64,000 nucleotides of DNA from Pseudomonas sp. GCEP-101. Its GTDB lineage: Bacteria > Pseudomonadota > Gammaproteobacteria > Pseudomonadales > Pseudomonadaceae. Each line of letters begins with the position of its first letter. Positions within the stretch are counted from its first letter, which is position 1. The position numbers and the translations under genes are program-made. Under the pieces are notes generated by a model. That model was not told where the DNA came from. It ran no database searches and was given only the letters and a program-made list of their open reading frames with translations. Shown piece by piece: positions 45,157 to 53,815 of this stretch. The stretch spans positions 2,232,001 through 2,296,000 of the forward strand of contig NZ_CP104011.1 of the NCBI RefSeq assembly GCF_025133575.1. Direction: 5' to 3'.

Positions 45157-46296
45157 TTATACGCTGATGCGGTTCATGTAACCGCCAAAGGCTTGCAGGT
45201 AGCGGGGAATCGGCATCAGGAAGGCGTCGTGGCCTTGCGGTGCGTCGATTTCCAGGTAGCTCACGTTCTTCTTCGCCGCCAGCAGGGCGTCGACGATCTC
45301 TCGCGAGCGCGCCGGGGAGAAGCGCCAGTCGGTGGTGAAGGACATCAGGCAGAAGTCCGCCTTCACCCCGGCCAGGGTGCGCGCCAGGTCGTCGCCGTGG
45401 GCGGCGGCCGGGTCGAAGTAGTCCAGCGCCTTGGTCATCAGCAGGTAGGTGTTGGCGTCGAAGCGGGTGGAGAACTCCTCGCCCTGGTAGCGCAGGTAGC
45501 TTTCCACCTGGAACTCGACGCTGTGCAGGTCGTAGTTGAGCTTCTCCGACTTCATGTCGCGGCCGAACTTGGCGCCCATGGCGTCATCGGAGAGGTAGGT
45601 GATGTGCCCGACCATCCGCGCCAGGCGCAGGCCACGCTTGGGAATCACGTCGTGTTCCTGGAAGTGGCCGCCGAAGAAGTCCGGGTCGGAGAGAATCGCC
45701 TGGCGGGCGACTTCGTTGAAGGCGATGTTCTGCGCCGACAGCTTTGGCGCGCTGGCGATGCACAGGCAATGGCGCACGCGCTCGGGGTAGCTGATGGTCC
45801 ACTGCAGCGCCTGCATGCCGCCCAGGCTGCCGCCAATCACCGCCGCCCATTGGGTGATGCCCAGGCGGTCGGCCAGGCGTGCCTGGCTGTGCACCCAGTC
45901 TTCCACGGTGACGACCGGGAAGTCCGCGCCGTAGGCCTTGCCGGTGGCGGGGTTGAGGCTGGTCGGGCCGGTGGAGCCGTTGCAGCCGCCGAGGTTGTTC
46001 AGCGCGACGACGAAGAACTTGCGGGTGTCGATGGGCTTGCCCGGGCCGATGCAGCTGTCCCACCAGCCCGGCTTGCGCTCATCGAGGCTGTGGTAGCCCG
46101 CGGCGTGGTGGTGGCCGGAGAGCGCGTGGCAGATCAGCACGGCGTTGCTCGCCGTGGCGTTCAGCTCGCCGTAGGTCTCGATCACCAGCTGGTATTCGGG
46201 CAGCGTCCTGCCGCAGGCCAGGGGCAGCGGTTCGTTGAACTGCAGCGTCTGGGGGGTGACCAGACCGACGGAATCTTCGGGGAAGACTGTTGGCAT
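45157..46296 (-). CDS. metX: Homoserine O-acyl(succinyl)transferase MetX
   Basis: 379 residues of the alpha/beta hydrolase type. The nucleophile is Ser in [12 protein letters not shown] near residue 154. The catalytic Asp lies in the late [10 protein letters not shown] and the His in [12 protein letters not shown]. In Pseudomonas this enzyme makes O-succinylhomoserine despite its MetX-like sequence. It starts a leftward operon that runs to 41566. No SAM riboswitch is seen in the 88-base gap upstream. Confidence 0.95.
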   Translation of the reverse strand: MPTVFPEDSVGLVTPQTLQFNEPLPLACGRTLPEYQLVIETYGELNATASNAVLICHALSGHHHAAGYHSLDERKPGWWDSCIGPGKPIDTRKFFVVALNNLGGCNGSTGPTSLNPATGKAYGADFPVVTVEDWVHSQARLADRLGITQWAAVIGGSLGGMQALQWTISYPERVRHCLCIASAPKLSAQNIAFNEVARQAILSDPDFFGGHFQEHDVIPKRGLRLARMVGHITYLSDDAMGAKFGRDMKSEKLNYDLHSVEFQVESYLRYQGEEFSTRFDANTYLLMTKALDYFDPAAAHGDDLARTLAGVKADFCLMSFTTDWRFSPARSREIVDALLAAKKNVSYLEIDAPQGHDAFLMPIPRYLQAFGGYMNRISV

Positions 46297-46384
46297 CGAC
46301 CCAGCTCATGAATAAAAAAGGACGGCCAGTCTAAAGAGCGCCGCCCCCTGCGGCAAGCGTCGGGGGGCGGGCGTGGCGCGGGGT

Positions 46385-48352
46385 TCAGGCGCGCTGGGAG
46401 GTTGGCAGGGTGACCACCTTGGCCTGGCGTTGCAGCGGTGCCGGGCGGCGCAGCTGGCGAAGGATGTCGGTGGCCTCGGCAAGCTGCTGTTCCAGTTCCT
46501 CGGTGTAGCGCCCCAGCAGCAGCGAGCGCTGCCGCGCCTGCTGGGTTTCCTGGGCGAGGGCCTTGAGCCGCAGCATGTGGGTTTCCAGCATCTGCTTGTG
46601 CTCCAGGCTGTACTGCATCAGCGGCATCAGGGCGTCAGCGGCCCATTGCTCGGCCTCTTCGCGCAGGCGCTGGTGCAGGCCGATGACTTCCTGGGCGACG
46701 GTGGCGAAGAAGCGCCGGGTCAGCAGGCGCTGCTCGGTGAGCAGGGTCTTCAGGTGCAGGCGGAAGCGGTCGGCCTTTTCCTGCAACTGGGCGAGCTCAC
46801 GCAGGTAACGCTGGACGCGGAACTGCGGGGCGTCCAGGGCGTTGAGCGGGTTTTCCTCGTTGTGCCGCCGGTAGATGGCCGCGACCATGCGGTTGGCGGT
46901 CTCCGCCTCGTGGCCGAGGGCGACCAGGTCGCCTTCCACGGTGCGGAAGAACTGCAGGATGGCCTGGTGGATGCCCACCGTGGTCCAGCTGCCGCGCAGC
47001 TTATCGTGGACCTTCTTCAGGTGCTGCTCCAGGCGCTCCGCGCGCACCGCCTCGCGCAACTGCTCGCCCTGGTGGCGCAGCAGGCGCTGGTTGGTCTTCA
47101 GGCTGAGCAGGCGCTTGTGGTGCAGGTTGTGCTCGTCCTTGGTCCGCGCGGTCAGCTCGAACAGCAGTTGGCCGCTGTCCTGCTGCTGGTCGTTGAGCTG
47201 CGCCTGCTGCTCCTTCACCTTGTCCAGGCGCACGCGCAGGCTGTGCTGGCTGTTGTTGACCAGCGCCAGCACCTGGCCGACCACCGCGTCCTCCAGCAGC
47301 CGCTCCTTCTGCGCGACGATGCGCTCGCAGAGCAGCTCTTCCAGGGCTTCCATCTGGCTGCGCGCCAACAGCTCGCGGTCGCCGCGCACCTTGGCCAGCA
47401 GCGCTTGCTTGGCCGACAGTGGCAGCACGTCCTCGCGGGCGATGCCCAGCTGGCGCGCGGTGGTGTCCTGGATATGGCGGATGGCGTTCTGCACGAAGGC
47501 CTCGCCGGCCAGGTCGTCCCAGAGCACGTCGATCTTGTTCAGCACCGCGTAGAGCGTGGTGTGGCCGTCCTCGCCGAGCTGGCGCACGTGGTCGCGCCAG
47601 ATCGCCATGTCGGAGGCAGTGACGCCGGTGTCGGCCGCCAGCAGGAAGAGGATCGATTGCGCGCTGGGCAGCATCGACAGGGTCAGTTCCGGCTCGCTGC
47701 CCAGGGCGTTCAGGCCGGGCGTATCGAGGATGCGCAGGCCCTGGCGCAGCAGTGGATGGTCGAAGTTGACCAGCGCGTGGCGCCACGCCGGCACCAGCAC
47801 GATGCCGGGCTTGTCGGTGGCTTCGAGCATGTCCGGGTGGAAGCCCAGCTGGATCGCCTGCTCCACCGGCAGTGGCTTGGTCTTGGCGACCTGGGCGAAG
47901 GCCTCGGCCATGTTGGCCGGGTCCGAGGTATCCAGCGGGATGTTCACCCAGTGCCGCGGGATGCGCTTGAACTGCGCCACGCTGGCATCGGCGACGCGGG
48001 TCTCGATGGGCAGCAGGCGGATGTAGGGGCGCTCCGAGCGCGGGTCGAAGAATAGCTCGGTGGGGCACATGGTGGTGCGCCCCGCCTGGGACGGCAGCAT
48101 GCGCCGGCCGAATCCGGCGAAGAACAGGCTGTTGATCAGCTCGGTCTTGCCGCGCGAATACTCGCCGACGAAGGCCAGGGTGATGTGGTCGACGCGCAGC
48201 AGGCGCAGGGTGCGCTCCAGGCGCTGCTCGATGTCCGGCGTATTGAGCCGGGCGCGCTCCAGCCAGCTGCGGTAGCGGGTGATCTCGCGAACCAGCTCGC
48301 GCTTCCAGGTGACGTAGGCGTCGATCTGCTGACTGAGACGTTCCATGCTCAT
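46385..48352 (-). CDS. Dynamin-family large GTPase
   Basis: 655 residues from ATG 48352, with AAGGAA upstream. The GTPase domain has P-loop GEYSRGKTEL near residue 64, switch I Thr in GRTTMCPTEL, G3 LDTPGLNAL and G4 LNKIDVLWDD. The C-terminal half is long and helical with coiled-coil character (QQAQLNDQQQDSGQLLFEL, RVQRYLRELAQLQEKADRF). This fits bacterial dynamin-like proteins that remodel membranes. There is only one such gene, whereas many bacteria have a pair. It lies between metX and yggU, facing left; the PAO1 gene order I recall has nothing there. Confidence 0.85.
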   Translation of the reverse strand: MSMERLSQQIDAYVTWKRELVREITRYRSWLERARLNTPDIEQRLERTLRLLRVDHITLAFVGEYSRGKTELINSLFFAGFGRRMLPSQAGRTTMCPTELFFDPRSERPYIRLLPIETRVADASVAQFKRIPRHWVNIPLDTSDPANMAEAFAQVAKTKPLPVEQAIQLGFHPDMLEATDKPGIVLVPAWRHALVNFDHPLLRQGLRILDTPGLNALGSEPELTLSMLPSAQSILFLLAADTGVTASDMAIWRDHVRQLGEDGHTTLYAVLNKIDVLWDDLAGEAFVQNAIRHIQDTTARQLGIAREDVLPLSAKQALLAKVRGDRELLARSQMEALEELLCERIVAQKERLLEDAVVGQVLALVNNSQHSLRVRLDKVKEQQAQLNDQQQDSGQLLFELTARTKDEHNLHHKRLLSLKTNQRLLRHQGEQLREAVRAERLEQHLKKVHDKLRGSWTTVGIHQAILQFFRTVEGDLVALGHEAETANRMVAAIYRRHNEENPLNALDAPQFRVQRYLRELAQLQEKADRFRLHLKTLLTEQRLLTRRFFATVAQEVIGLHQRLREEAEQWAADALMPLMQYSLEHKQMLETHMLRLKALAQETQQARQRSLLLGRYTEELEQQLAEATDILRQLRRPAPLQRQAKVVTLPTSQRA

Positions 48353-48418
48353 CCGGGCGTTCCTTGGGCTGGCGCGTCCTGCGCGGGGAAGTGGATGGCG
48401 TGGATTATGCGGCGGACT

Positions 48419-48455
48419 GTAGGAATAGCAATTGGCCTACAGCACATTCCTACAC
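48419..48455. repeat. Short inverted repeat TGTAGGAAT/ATTCCTACA
   Basis: 9-bp arms with an 18-base loop, similar in head to the REP-like units but with a different stem. It lies upstream of the dynamin-like gene and downstream of yggU. Confidence 0.5.
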
Positions 48456-48471
48456 GTAAGGTCGGCCAAGG

Positions 48472-48762
48472 CTACCGAGCGGCTATGTCGAGTTCTGCCG
48501 GAAGTTTCGTCGGACGGGGAATGCGCACGCGTTTCTGGCGATTGAGCTCGCCGCTCACCAGTTGCACCGCGCTTTTCGGCACGCCGAAGGCCTTGCCGAG
48601 GAAGGCCAGCAGGTGGGCATTGGCCTTGCCTTCCACCGGCGGCGCGGTGAGGCGGATTTTCAGGCGCTCACCGTGCAGCCCGGCGAACTCGTCGCGGCTC
48701 GCCTTGGGCTGCAGGTGGCAGTCGAGGATCAGGTCCTCGCCGTCCCAGAAATAAAAGCTCAT
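48472..48762 (-). CDS. yggU: DUF167 (YggU) family protein
   Basis: 96 residues. The DUF167 signature is QPKASRDEFAGLHGERLKIR followed by APPVEGKANAHLLAFLGKAF. Function unclear, though the gene regularly follows yggT. It is separated from yggT by structured element copy 2. Confidence 0.9.
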   Translation of the reverse strand: MSFYFWDGEDLILDCHLQPKASRDEFAGLHGERLKIRLTAPPVEGKANAHLLAFLGKAFGVPKSAVQLVSGELNRQKRVRIPRPTKLPAELDIAAR

Positions 48763-48779
48763 CTGCCTGGCGGACTCTT

Positions 48780-48897
48780 GGAGCTGGCGAGCTAGAGCAA
48801 GACAAGGCGAAAACGGCCGGGGATGCGCAGTTTACGATCTGAAAATGAGCAATCCCCGGCTGTTTGCAACGCAGTATCGCCGACGCGCAGCCGCTCC
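48780..48897. repeat. Structured dispersed element, copy 2 (reverse)
   Basis: On the minus strand it reads GGCTGCGCGTCGGCG at the start, then a stem AACAGCCGGGGA/TCCCCGGCCGTTTT around the loop TTGCTCATTTTCAGATCGTA, and ends CTCTAGCTCGCC. It fills the yggT-yggU gap. Confidence 0.7.
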
Positions 48898-48904
48898 TCT
48901 GCAA

Positions 48905-49498
48905 TTACATGAAGGGCGAAAGGATCTGCGGCATCCCGGTCATGGCCGCCAGGTTGCCGATTACCAGCATGTCGATCAGTTTCAGCGCGATGAACGCGAA
49001 GATCGGCGAGATATCCAGCCCGCCCAGGTTCGGCAGCAGCTTGCGGAACGGCGCCAGGAACGGCTCGCAGATCTGGTTCACCAGCTGGGCGCCGGGGTTG
49101 TAGCTGCCCGGGGCGACCCAGGAGAGGATCACGCTGATGATCAGGGCGAAGAAGAACACCTTCAGGAACAGCGAGGTCACCGCGATGATCGACCACACCA
49201 GCAGTTGCAGGATGTAGCCGCCGACGCCGTAGCCCATGAGGGTCAGGGTGACGACCATCAGCACCAGCTGGATCAGGATGGCCAGCACCAGGGAGGCGAA
49301 GTCGATGCCGCCGAAGCCGGGGATGACGCGGCGCAGTGGGTTCAGCAGCGGCTTGGTGGCGCGCACGATGAACTGGCTGAGCGGGTTGTAGAAGTCGGCG
49401 CGGACCAGCTGCAGGATGAAGCGCAGCAGCACGATCAGCAGGTACAGGCTGCCAAGTGTCTGGATCACATAGATGGCGGCTGTGGAAAGTCCGGTCAT
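48905..49498 (-). CDS. yggT: YggT family membrane protein
   Basis: 197 residues from ATG 49498 (MTGLSTAAIYVIQTLGSLYL). There are two YGGT repeats, each with a hydrophobic pair and the RFILQL.../FNPLSQFIVRATKPLLNPLR motif, later repeated as YNPGAQLVNQICEPFLAPFR. It is an inner-membrane protein thought to aid osmotic tolerance, with no known activity. Confidence 0.92.
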   Translation of the reverse strand: MTGLSTAAIYVIQTLGSLYLLIVLLRFILQLVRADFYNPLSQFIVRATKPLLNPLRRVIPGFGGIDFASLVLAILIQLVLMVVTLTLMGYGVGGYILQLLVWSIIAVTSLFLKVFFFALIISVILSWVAPGSYNPGAQLVNQICEPFLAPFRKLLPNLGGLDISPIFAFIALKLIDMLVIGNLAAMTGMPQILSPFM

Positions 49499-49640
49499 GG
49501 GGCGGTCCTTGGTGAACGTTGGGCGCCGGCGCACAGGGCCGGGCGAGTCTGGCGGTCGGTCGACGACGGCGCTATGACGCCATACAGTACGGAATTCGTC
49601 GTCGCCGGTCGCGTGTAAGTGTGTTTCGTCGCGTGCAAAT

Positions 49641-50855
49641 TCAACCCCGCTTGGCCATCAGGTCGGGGCCGTTGCAGGCCGGGTCGGCGGCTCGGCTCAG
49701 GTCCAGCAGGGTGAAACCGTTGGCTTCCTGGCGGATGCTGGCATGGCGCTGGTTGCCCTCGGCCAGGGGCTGCGGGCTGTCCAGCTCGATGTCCACCTGA
49801 AAGCGCGCCGGGTCTTGCTTGCAGGCGCGCACGGCGGTGTAGGTGAGGGTGACGCCGGTGCGCTGGTTCAGGCCGTTGAGCTCGTCCCGTGCCGCCAGTG
49901 CCGTGTCGGCGGCGGCCGGGTCGGCCCAGGCGCGGGCGAGGCCTGCATCCACCCGCAACCATTCGTCGACGAAACCGCGGCCGTTGGACGCGGCGGGCTG
50001 GATGCGCTGGAAGCTTTCGCCGTCCTGGCGGTAGCGGAAGATGCCCGGCCGGGTCAGCAGGTCACCGTCCAGGCTGCCCACTTCGGCGCGCCACTCGAAG
50101 CCGTCGGGGCGGGCCTTGAGTTGCACCTCATGCTCATCGCGAACGTAATCGTGCTCGGTCTGCAGCAGCGTGCGCTGGGCCTGGTCGGCCGTGGCCGGGC
50201 GGATCACCTGCACCGCCAGGTGGCTCCAGCGCGAGGTGCACCAGGGCGTGCCGTGCATCAGCGCGAGGTCGCCGCTGCCCAGGCGGCTGACCATGAACAG
50301 GTCGCCGTAGGCGCCGGAGATATCGGTATAGGGGCCGCTCTGCCAGTCCAGCGCACGGACCCAGGCGTCGCCCTCGCGGCGGTAGGCGCGCAGGACGTTG
50401 TCCGAGCCGCAGGGAATGGCGAAGCCGCCGCTGACCAGCAGCAGCGGGGTAGGGCTGTCGCTCAGGGTGACGCTGATCTCGTCCTGCTCCGGCAGCGCCA
50501 CGTCACCTTCGCTGACGGGCGTGGGCGCCGGCAGCAGGCGCTGGCGCAGGTCGGCCTGCAGCGCGGCGACGTCCGGCGTCGCCGGGGTGCAGGCGAGATG
50601 GGCGTCGAAGGCATCGGCCAGCGTCTGTTTATAGTGCTCGATGGCCTGGCTGAGGGCTGGCGAGACGCTATTGTCCGCATCGTCGTCAAGACCGCTGGCC
50701 ATGGCCTGCTGCAAGGCCTGGTTGGCCGTCAGGGTGGCCTGGTCGATCGTGGCGGCAACCGGGCATGGCGCCGCCTGGGTGGCGGCGCAGGCCAGCAGCG
50801 CACAGGCAGCGAGGGGCAGTGCGACCTTCCGTGGTCGCCGGGCGGCGTGCGTCAT
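49641..50855 (-). CDS. Exported protein of unknown function inside the proC-yggT operon
   Basis: 404 residues. The start (MTHAARRPRKVALPLAACAL) is a basic n-region plus hydrophobic stretch, with a signal peptidase I site (TQAA before PCPVA) or a lipobox (LAAC) as alternatives. The mature part has seven or more Cys (APCPVA, LACTPA, AIPCGSDN, TPWCTSR, RACKQD, DPACNG). The C-terminal half contains IFRYRQDGESFQRIQP and TYTAVRACKQD. I do not recognise the family. It ends 142 bp before yggT and begins 5 bp after the proC stop. It is not in the PAO1 order I recall. Confidence 0.7.
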   Translation of the reverse strand: MTHAARRPRKVALPLAACALLACAATQAAPCPVAATIDQATLTANQALQQAMASGLDDDADNSVSPALSQAIEHYKQTLADAFDAHLACTPATPDVAALQADLRQRLLPAPTPVSEGDVALPEQDEISVTLSDSPTPLLLVSGGFAIPCGSDNVLRAYRREGDAWVRALDWQSGPYTDISGAYGDLFMVSRLGSGDLALMHGTPWCTSRWSHLAVQVIRPATADQAQRTLLQTEHDYVRDEHEVQLKARPDGFEWRAEVGSLDGDLLTRPGIFRYRQDGESFQRIQPAASNGRGFVDEWLRVDAGLARAWADPAAADTALAARDELNGLNQRTGVTLTYTAVRACKQDPARFQVDIELDSPQPLAEGNQRHASIRQEANGFTLLDLSRAADPACNGPDLMAKRG

Positions 50856-50860
50856 CGCAA

Positions 50861-51694
50861 TCAGCGGCCCAATTGTTCGGCCAGCTCGGCGGAGCGGTGG
50901 TCGGCGGCGTTGACCGCTTTTTCCACCAGTGCCTCGAAGCCGTTGGCCTGGAAGGTGGTGATCGCCGCTTCGGTGGTGCCTTTGGGCGAGGTCACGCGGC
51001 GGCGCAGTTCGGCCGGGTCGACATCGCTGGTGGTCGCCATCTGCGCGGCGCCCAGGGCGGTCTGGCGGGCCAGCTGGCCGGCGACTTCACGGGACAGGCC
51101 GAGCTTCTCGCCGGCGGCGGTCATGGCTTCCATCAGCAGGAAGAAGTACGCCGGGCCGCTGCCGGAGACGGCGGTGACCGCGTCGATCTGGCGCTCCTCG
51201 TCCAGCCACAGGGCGATGCCCACCGCGCTGAGCAGTTGCTGTGCCTGCTCGCGCTGGGCGGCGCTGACGCTGGCGTTGGGGTACAGGCCGCTGGCACCCA
51301 GGCCGACCAGCGCCGGGGTGTTGGGCATGCAGCGGACGATGGCGCGCGGCTGGCCGTTCACCTCGCCCAGCCAGCGCTCGAGGCTGGCGCAGGGGATGCC
51401 GGCGGCAATGGAGACGATCAGCGCGTTGTCGGTCAGCGCCGGCGCCAGGGCCAGGCAGACGTCCTTCATGACCTGCGGCTTGACCGCCAGGACCACCACG
51501 TCGGCGCCGGCCACGGCGCTGGCGTTGTCGCCGACCACTTCGATGCCGTGCTCGGCGGCGATCTTCGCGCGTTGCTCGGCGCCCGGATCGCTGGCGCGGA
51601 TGTCGCTCGCGGCGACGCCCTTGGCGCGCAGGCCGCCGATGAGACTGGCGGCCATGTTGCCGGCGCCGATGAAGGCAATGCGGGTGCTGCTCAT
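50861..51694 (-). CDS. proC: Pyrroline-5-carboxylate reductase
   Basis: 277 residues. NAD(P)-binding IAFIGAGNMAASLIGGLRAKG at the N-terminus. The family signature SGPAYFFLLMEAMTAAGEKL and the DVDPAELRRRVTSPKGTT segment near the C-terminus are intact. It makes proline from pyrroline-5-carboxylate. It is 17 bases after yggS. Confidence 0.96.
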   Translation of the reverse strand: MSSTRIAFIGAGNMAASLIGGLRAKGVAASDIRASDPGAEQRAKIAAEHGIEVVGDNASAVAGADVVVLAVKPQVMKDVCLALAPALTDNALIVSIAAGIPCASLERWLGEVNGQPRAIVRCMPNTPALVGLGASGLYPNASVSAAQREQAQQLLSAVGIALWLDEERQIDAVTAVSGSGPAYFFLLMEAMTAAGEKLGLSREVAGQLARQTALGAAQMATTSDVDPAELRRRVTSPKGTTEAAITTFQANGFEALVEKAVNAADHRSAELAEQLGR

Positions 51695-51711
51695 GAAGTC
51701 TCTTCCTTTAT

Positions 51712-52401
51712 TCAGTGGGAGGCGCCGTAGTCGCGGGCGCCGAACAGGGCGGTGCCGATCCGCACCCAGGTGGCGCCTTCGCCGATGGCGGCTTCGAGGT
51801 CGTGGCTCATGCCCATGGACAGGGTGTCCAGGCCCAGATTCAGGCCCTGCATCAGCTCGCGCAGGCGGGCGAAGGCGGCGTGTTGCGCGGCGACGTCATC
51901 GGTGGGTTCGGGAATCGCCATCAGGCCGCGCAGCTTCAGGTGGGGCAGTTGTGCCACCGCCTGGGCGAGCGCGGGCAGTTCCGCGGGGGAACAGCCGGAC
52001 TTGCTGTCTTCGCCGCTGACGTTCACCTGCAGCAGCACGTTCAGCGGCGGCAGGGTCGCCGGGCGCTGTTCGGAGAGGCGCTGGGCGACTTTCAGGCGGT
52101 CCACCGAGTGCACCCAGTGGAAGTGCTCGGCGATGGGCCGGGTCTTGTTCGACTGGATGGGGCCGATGAAATGCCAGGTCAGCGGCAGGTCCGCCAGCTC
52201 GGCCTGCTTGGCCAGGGCTTCCTGCAGGTAGTTTTCGCCGAAGTCGGACAGGCCGCAGGCGAACGCCTCGCGGATGTCGGCGGCGGGTTTGGTCTTGCTC
52301 ACGGCCAGCAACTGCACCGAATTTGGCGTGCGATTTTTCGCTTGTTCCGCCTCACGGATTCGTACGCGAACCTTTGCAATATTCTCTGCTATCGTGGACA
52401 T
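51712..52401 (-). CDS. yggS: PLP homeostasis protein YggS
   Basis: 229 residues, start 52401 (MSTIAENIAKVRVRIREAEQ). The pyridoxal-5'-phosphate Lys is in LLAVSKTKPAADI. HFIGPIQSNKTR and LQVNVSGEDSKSG are typical. A PLP-binding fold I protein that buffers PLP. It is divergent from pilT with 73 bp between, as in P. aeruginosa. Confidence 0.95.
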   Translation of the reverse strand: MSTIAENIAKVRVRIREAEQAKNRTPNSVQLLAVSKTKPAADIREAFACGLSDFGENYLQEALAKQAELADLPLTWHFIGPIQSNKTRPIAEHFHWVHSVDRLKVAQRLSEQRPATLPPLNVLLQVNVSGEDSKSGCSPAELPALAQAVAQLPHLKLRGLMAIPEPTDDVAAQHAAFARLRELMQGLNLGLDTLSMGMSHDLEAAIGEGATWVRIGTALFGARDYGASH

Positions 52402-52474
52402 TACCGTCGCTTTTCCGCCCGGCTGCTGCGAGTTCTGCGGCATTCTACCTGCTTGCTCTTGATTGGGGAGTCCC

Positions 52475-53509
52475 ATGGATATTACCGAGCTGCTCGCCTT
52501 CAGCGCCAAGCAGGGCGCTTCGGACCTGCACCTCTCGGCCGGCCTGCCGCCGATGATCCGCGTCGACGGCGATGTGCGCCGCATCAACCTGCCGCCGCTC
52601 GAGCACAAGCAGGTCCATGCGCTGATCTACGACATCATGAACGACAAGCAGCGCAAGGATTACGAAGAGTTCCTGGAAACCGACTTCTCCTTCGAAGTGC
52701 CGGGCGTGGCGCGCTTCCGGGTCAACGCCTTCAACCAGAACCGCGGCGCCGGCGCCGTGTTCCGGACCATTCCCTCCAAGGTCCTGACCATGGAAGACCT
52801 GGGCATGGGCGAAGTGTTCAAGCGCGTCTCCGACGTGCCGCGCGGCCTGGTGCTGGTCACCGGCCCCACCGGTTCGGGCAAGTCCACCTCGCTGGCGGCG
52901 ATGCTCGACTACCTGAACAACACCAAGTACAGCCACATCCTCACCGTCGAGGACCCGATCGAATTCGTCCACGAATCGAAGAAGTGCCTGGTCAACCAGC
53001 GCGAGGTGCACCGCGACACCCTGGGCTTCAACGAGGCCCTGCGCTCGGCCCTGCGTGAAGACCCGGACATCATCCTGGTGGGCGAGATGCGCGACCTGGA
53101 GACCATCCGCCTGGCGCTGACCGCCGCGGAAACCGGCCACCTGGTGTTCGGCACCCTGCACACCACCTCCGCGGCCAAGACCATCGACCGTATCGTCGAC
53201 GTGTTCCCCGCCGAGGAGAAATCCATGGTCCGCTCCATGCTCTCCGAATCCTTGCAGGCGGTGATTTCCCAGACCCTGCTGAAGAAGATCGGCGGCGGTC
53301 GTGTCGCGGCCCACGAGATCATGATCGGCACCCCGGCGATCCGTAACCTGATCCGCGAGGACAAGGTGGCGCAGATGTATTCCGCCATCCAGACCGGCGG
53401 CGCGATCGGCATGCAGACCCTGGACATGTGCCTCAAGGGCCTGGTCGCCAAGGGTCTGGTGACCCGCGATGCAGCCAAGGAAAAAGCCAAGATTCCGGAA
53501 AACTTCTAA
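52475..53509 (+). CDS. pilT: Type IV pilus retraction ATPase PilT
   Basis: 344 residues, starting at 52475 after GGGGAG. It powers pilus retraction for twitching. Walker A is TGPTGSGKSTSLAAML near residue 135. The Asp and His boxes (LTVEDPIEFVHESK, LVGEMRDLETIRLALTAAET, VFGTLHTTSAAKTIDR) follow. The PilT-specific AIRNLIRED motif near residue 290 is intact. Confidence 0.97.
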   Translation: MDITELLAFSAKQGASDLHLSAGLPPMIRVDGDVRRINLPPLEHKQVHALIYDIMNDKQRKDYEEFLETDFSFEVPGVARFRVNAFNQNRGAGAVFRTIPSKVLTMEDLGMGEVFKRVSDVPRGLVLVTGPTGSGKSTSLAAMLDYLNNTKYSHILTVEDPIEFVHESKKCLVNQREVHRDTLGFNEALRSALREDPDIILVGEMRDLETIRLALTAAETGHLVFGTLHTTSAAKTIDRIVDVFPAEEKSMVRSMLSESLQAVISQTLLKKIGGGRVAAHEIMIGTPAIRNLIREDKVAQMYSAIQTGGAIGMQTLDMCLKGLVAKGLVTRDAAKEKAKIPENF

Positions 53510-53510
53510 G

Positions 53511-53706
53511 AGCCTGCTTTCGATCTGCTGCGCGTCGGCAGAACGGCGTTGAAATCGGTCTCGGAAAGCCGCTTGCGGCTAACGCACATCAGTGCGGCCC
53601 CGGAGGGGCGAGCGTAGCGAGTCATGCTCATTTACGGCGTGTAAACTGCGCTCCCTCGACCGATTTCGCCTTGTTCTGCGCTAGCTCGCAAGATCGTAAG
53701 CAGGCT
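53511..53706. repeat. Structured dispersed element, copy 3, with an internal insertion
   Basis: Terminal inverted repeats AGCCTGCTT/AAGCAGGCT are perfect. The inner stem is GAAATCGGTC/GACCGATTTC. Compared with copy 1 there is an extra segment of about 60 bases (53561-53622) on the 5' side of the loop. It fills most of the 306-bp gap between pilT and pilU; the last 110 bases before pilU contain no other clear signal. Confidence 0.72.
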
Positions 53707-53815
53707 CTATACCCGACCGGGCCCCTGTGGCCCGGCGCACGGAGCGCGCCACACGCACTCGCTTCGTGATCCGACAGCCCCGTCGTAGTCAGCGTGAACC
53801 TGCGCGAGAAAGATC

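Noticed and set aside
46297..46384. Possible SAM or SAH riboswitch before metX
   Set aside because: Only 88 bases are available and they do not contain the conserved core elements I know; the gap is mostly GC-rich with one A-run.
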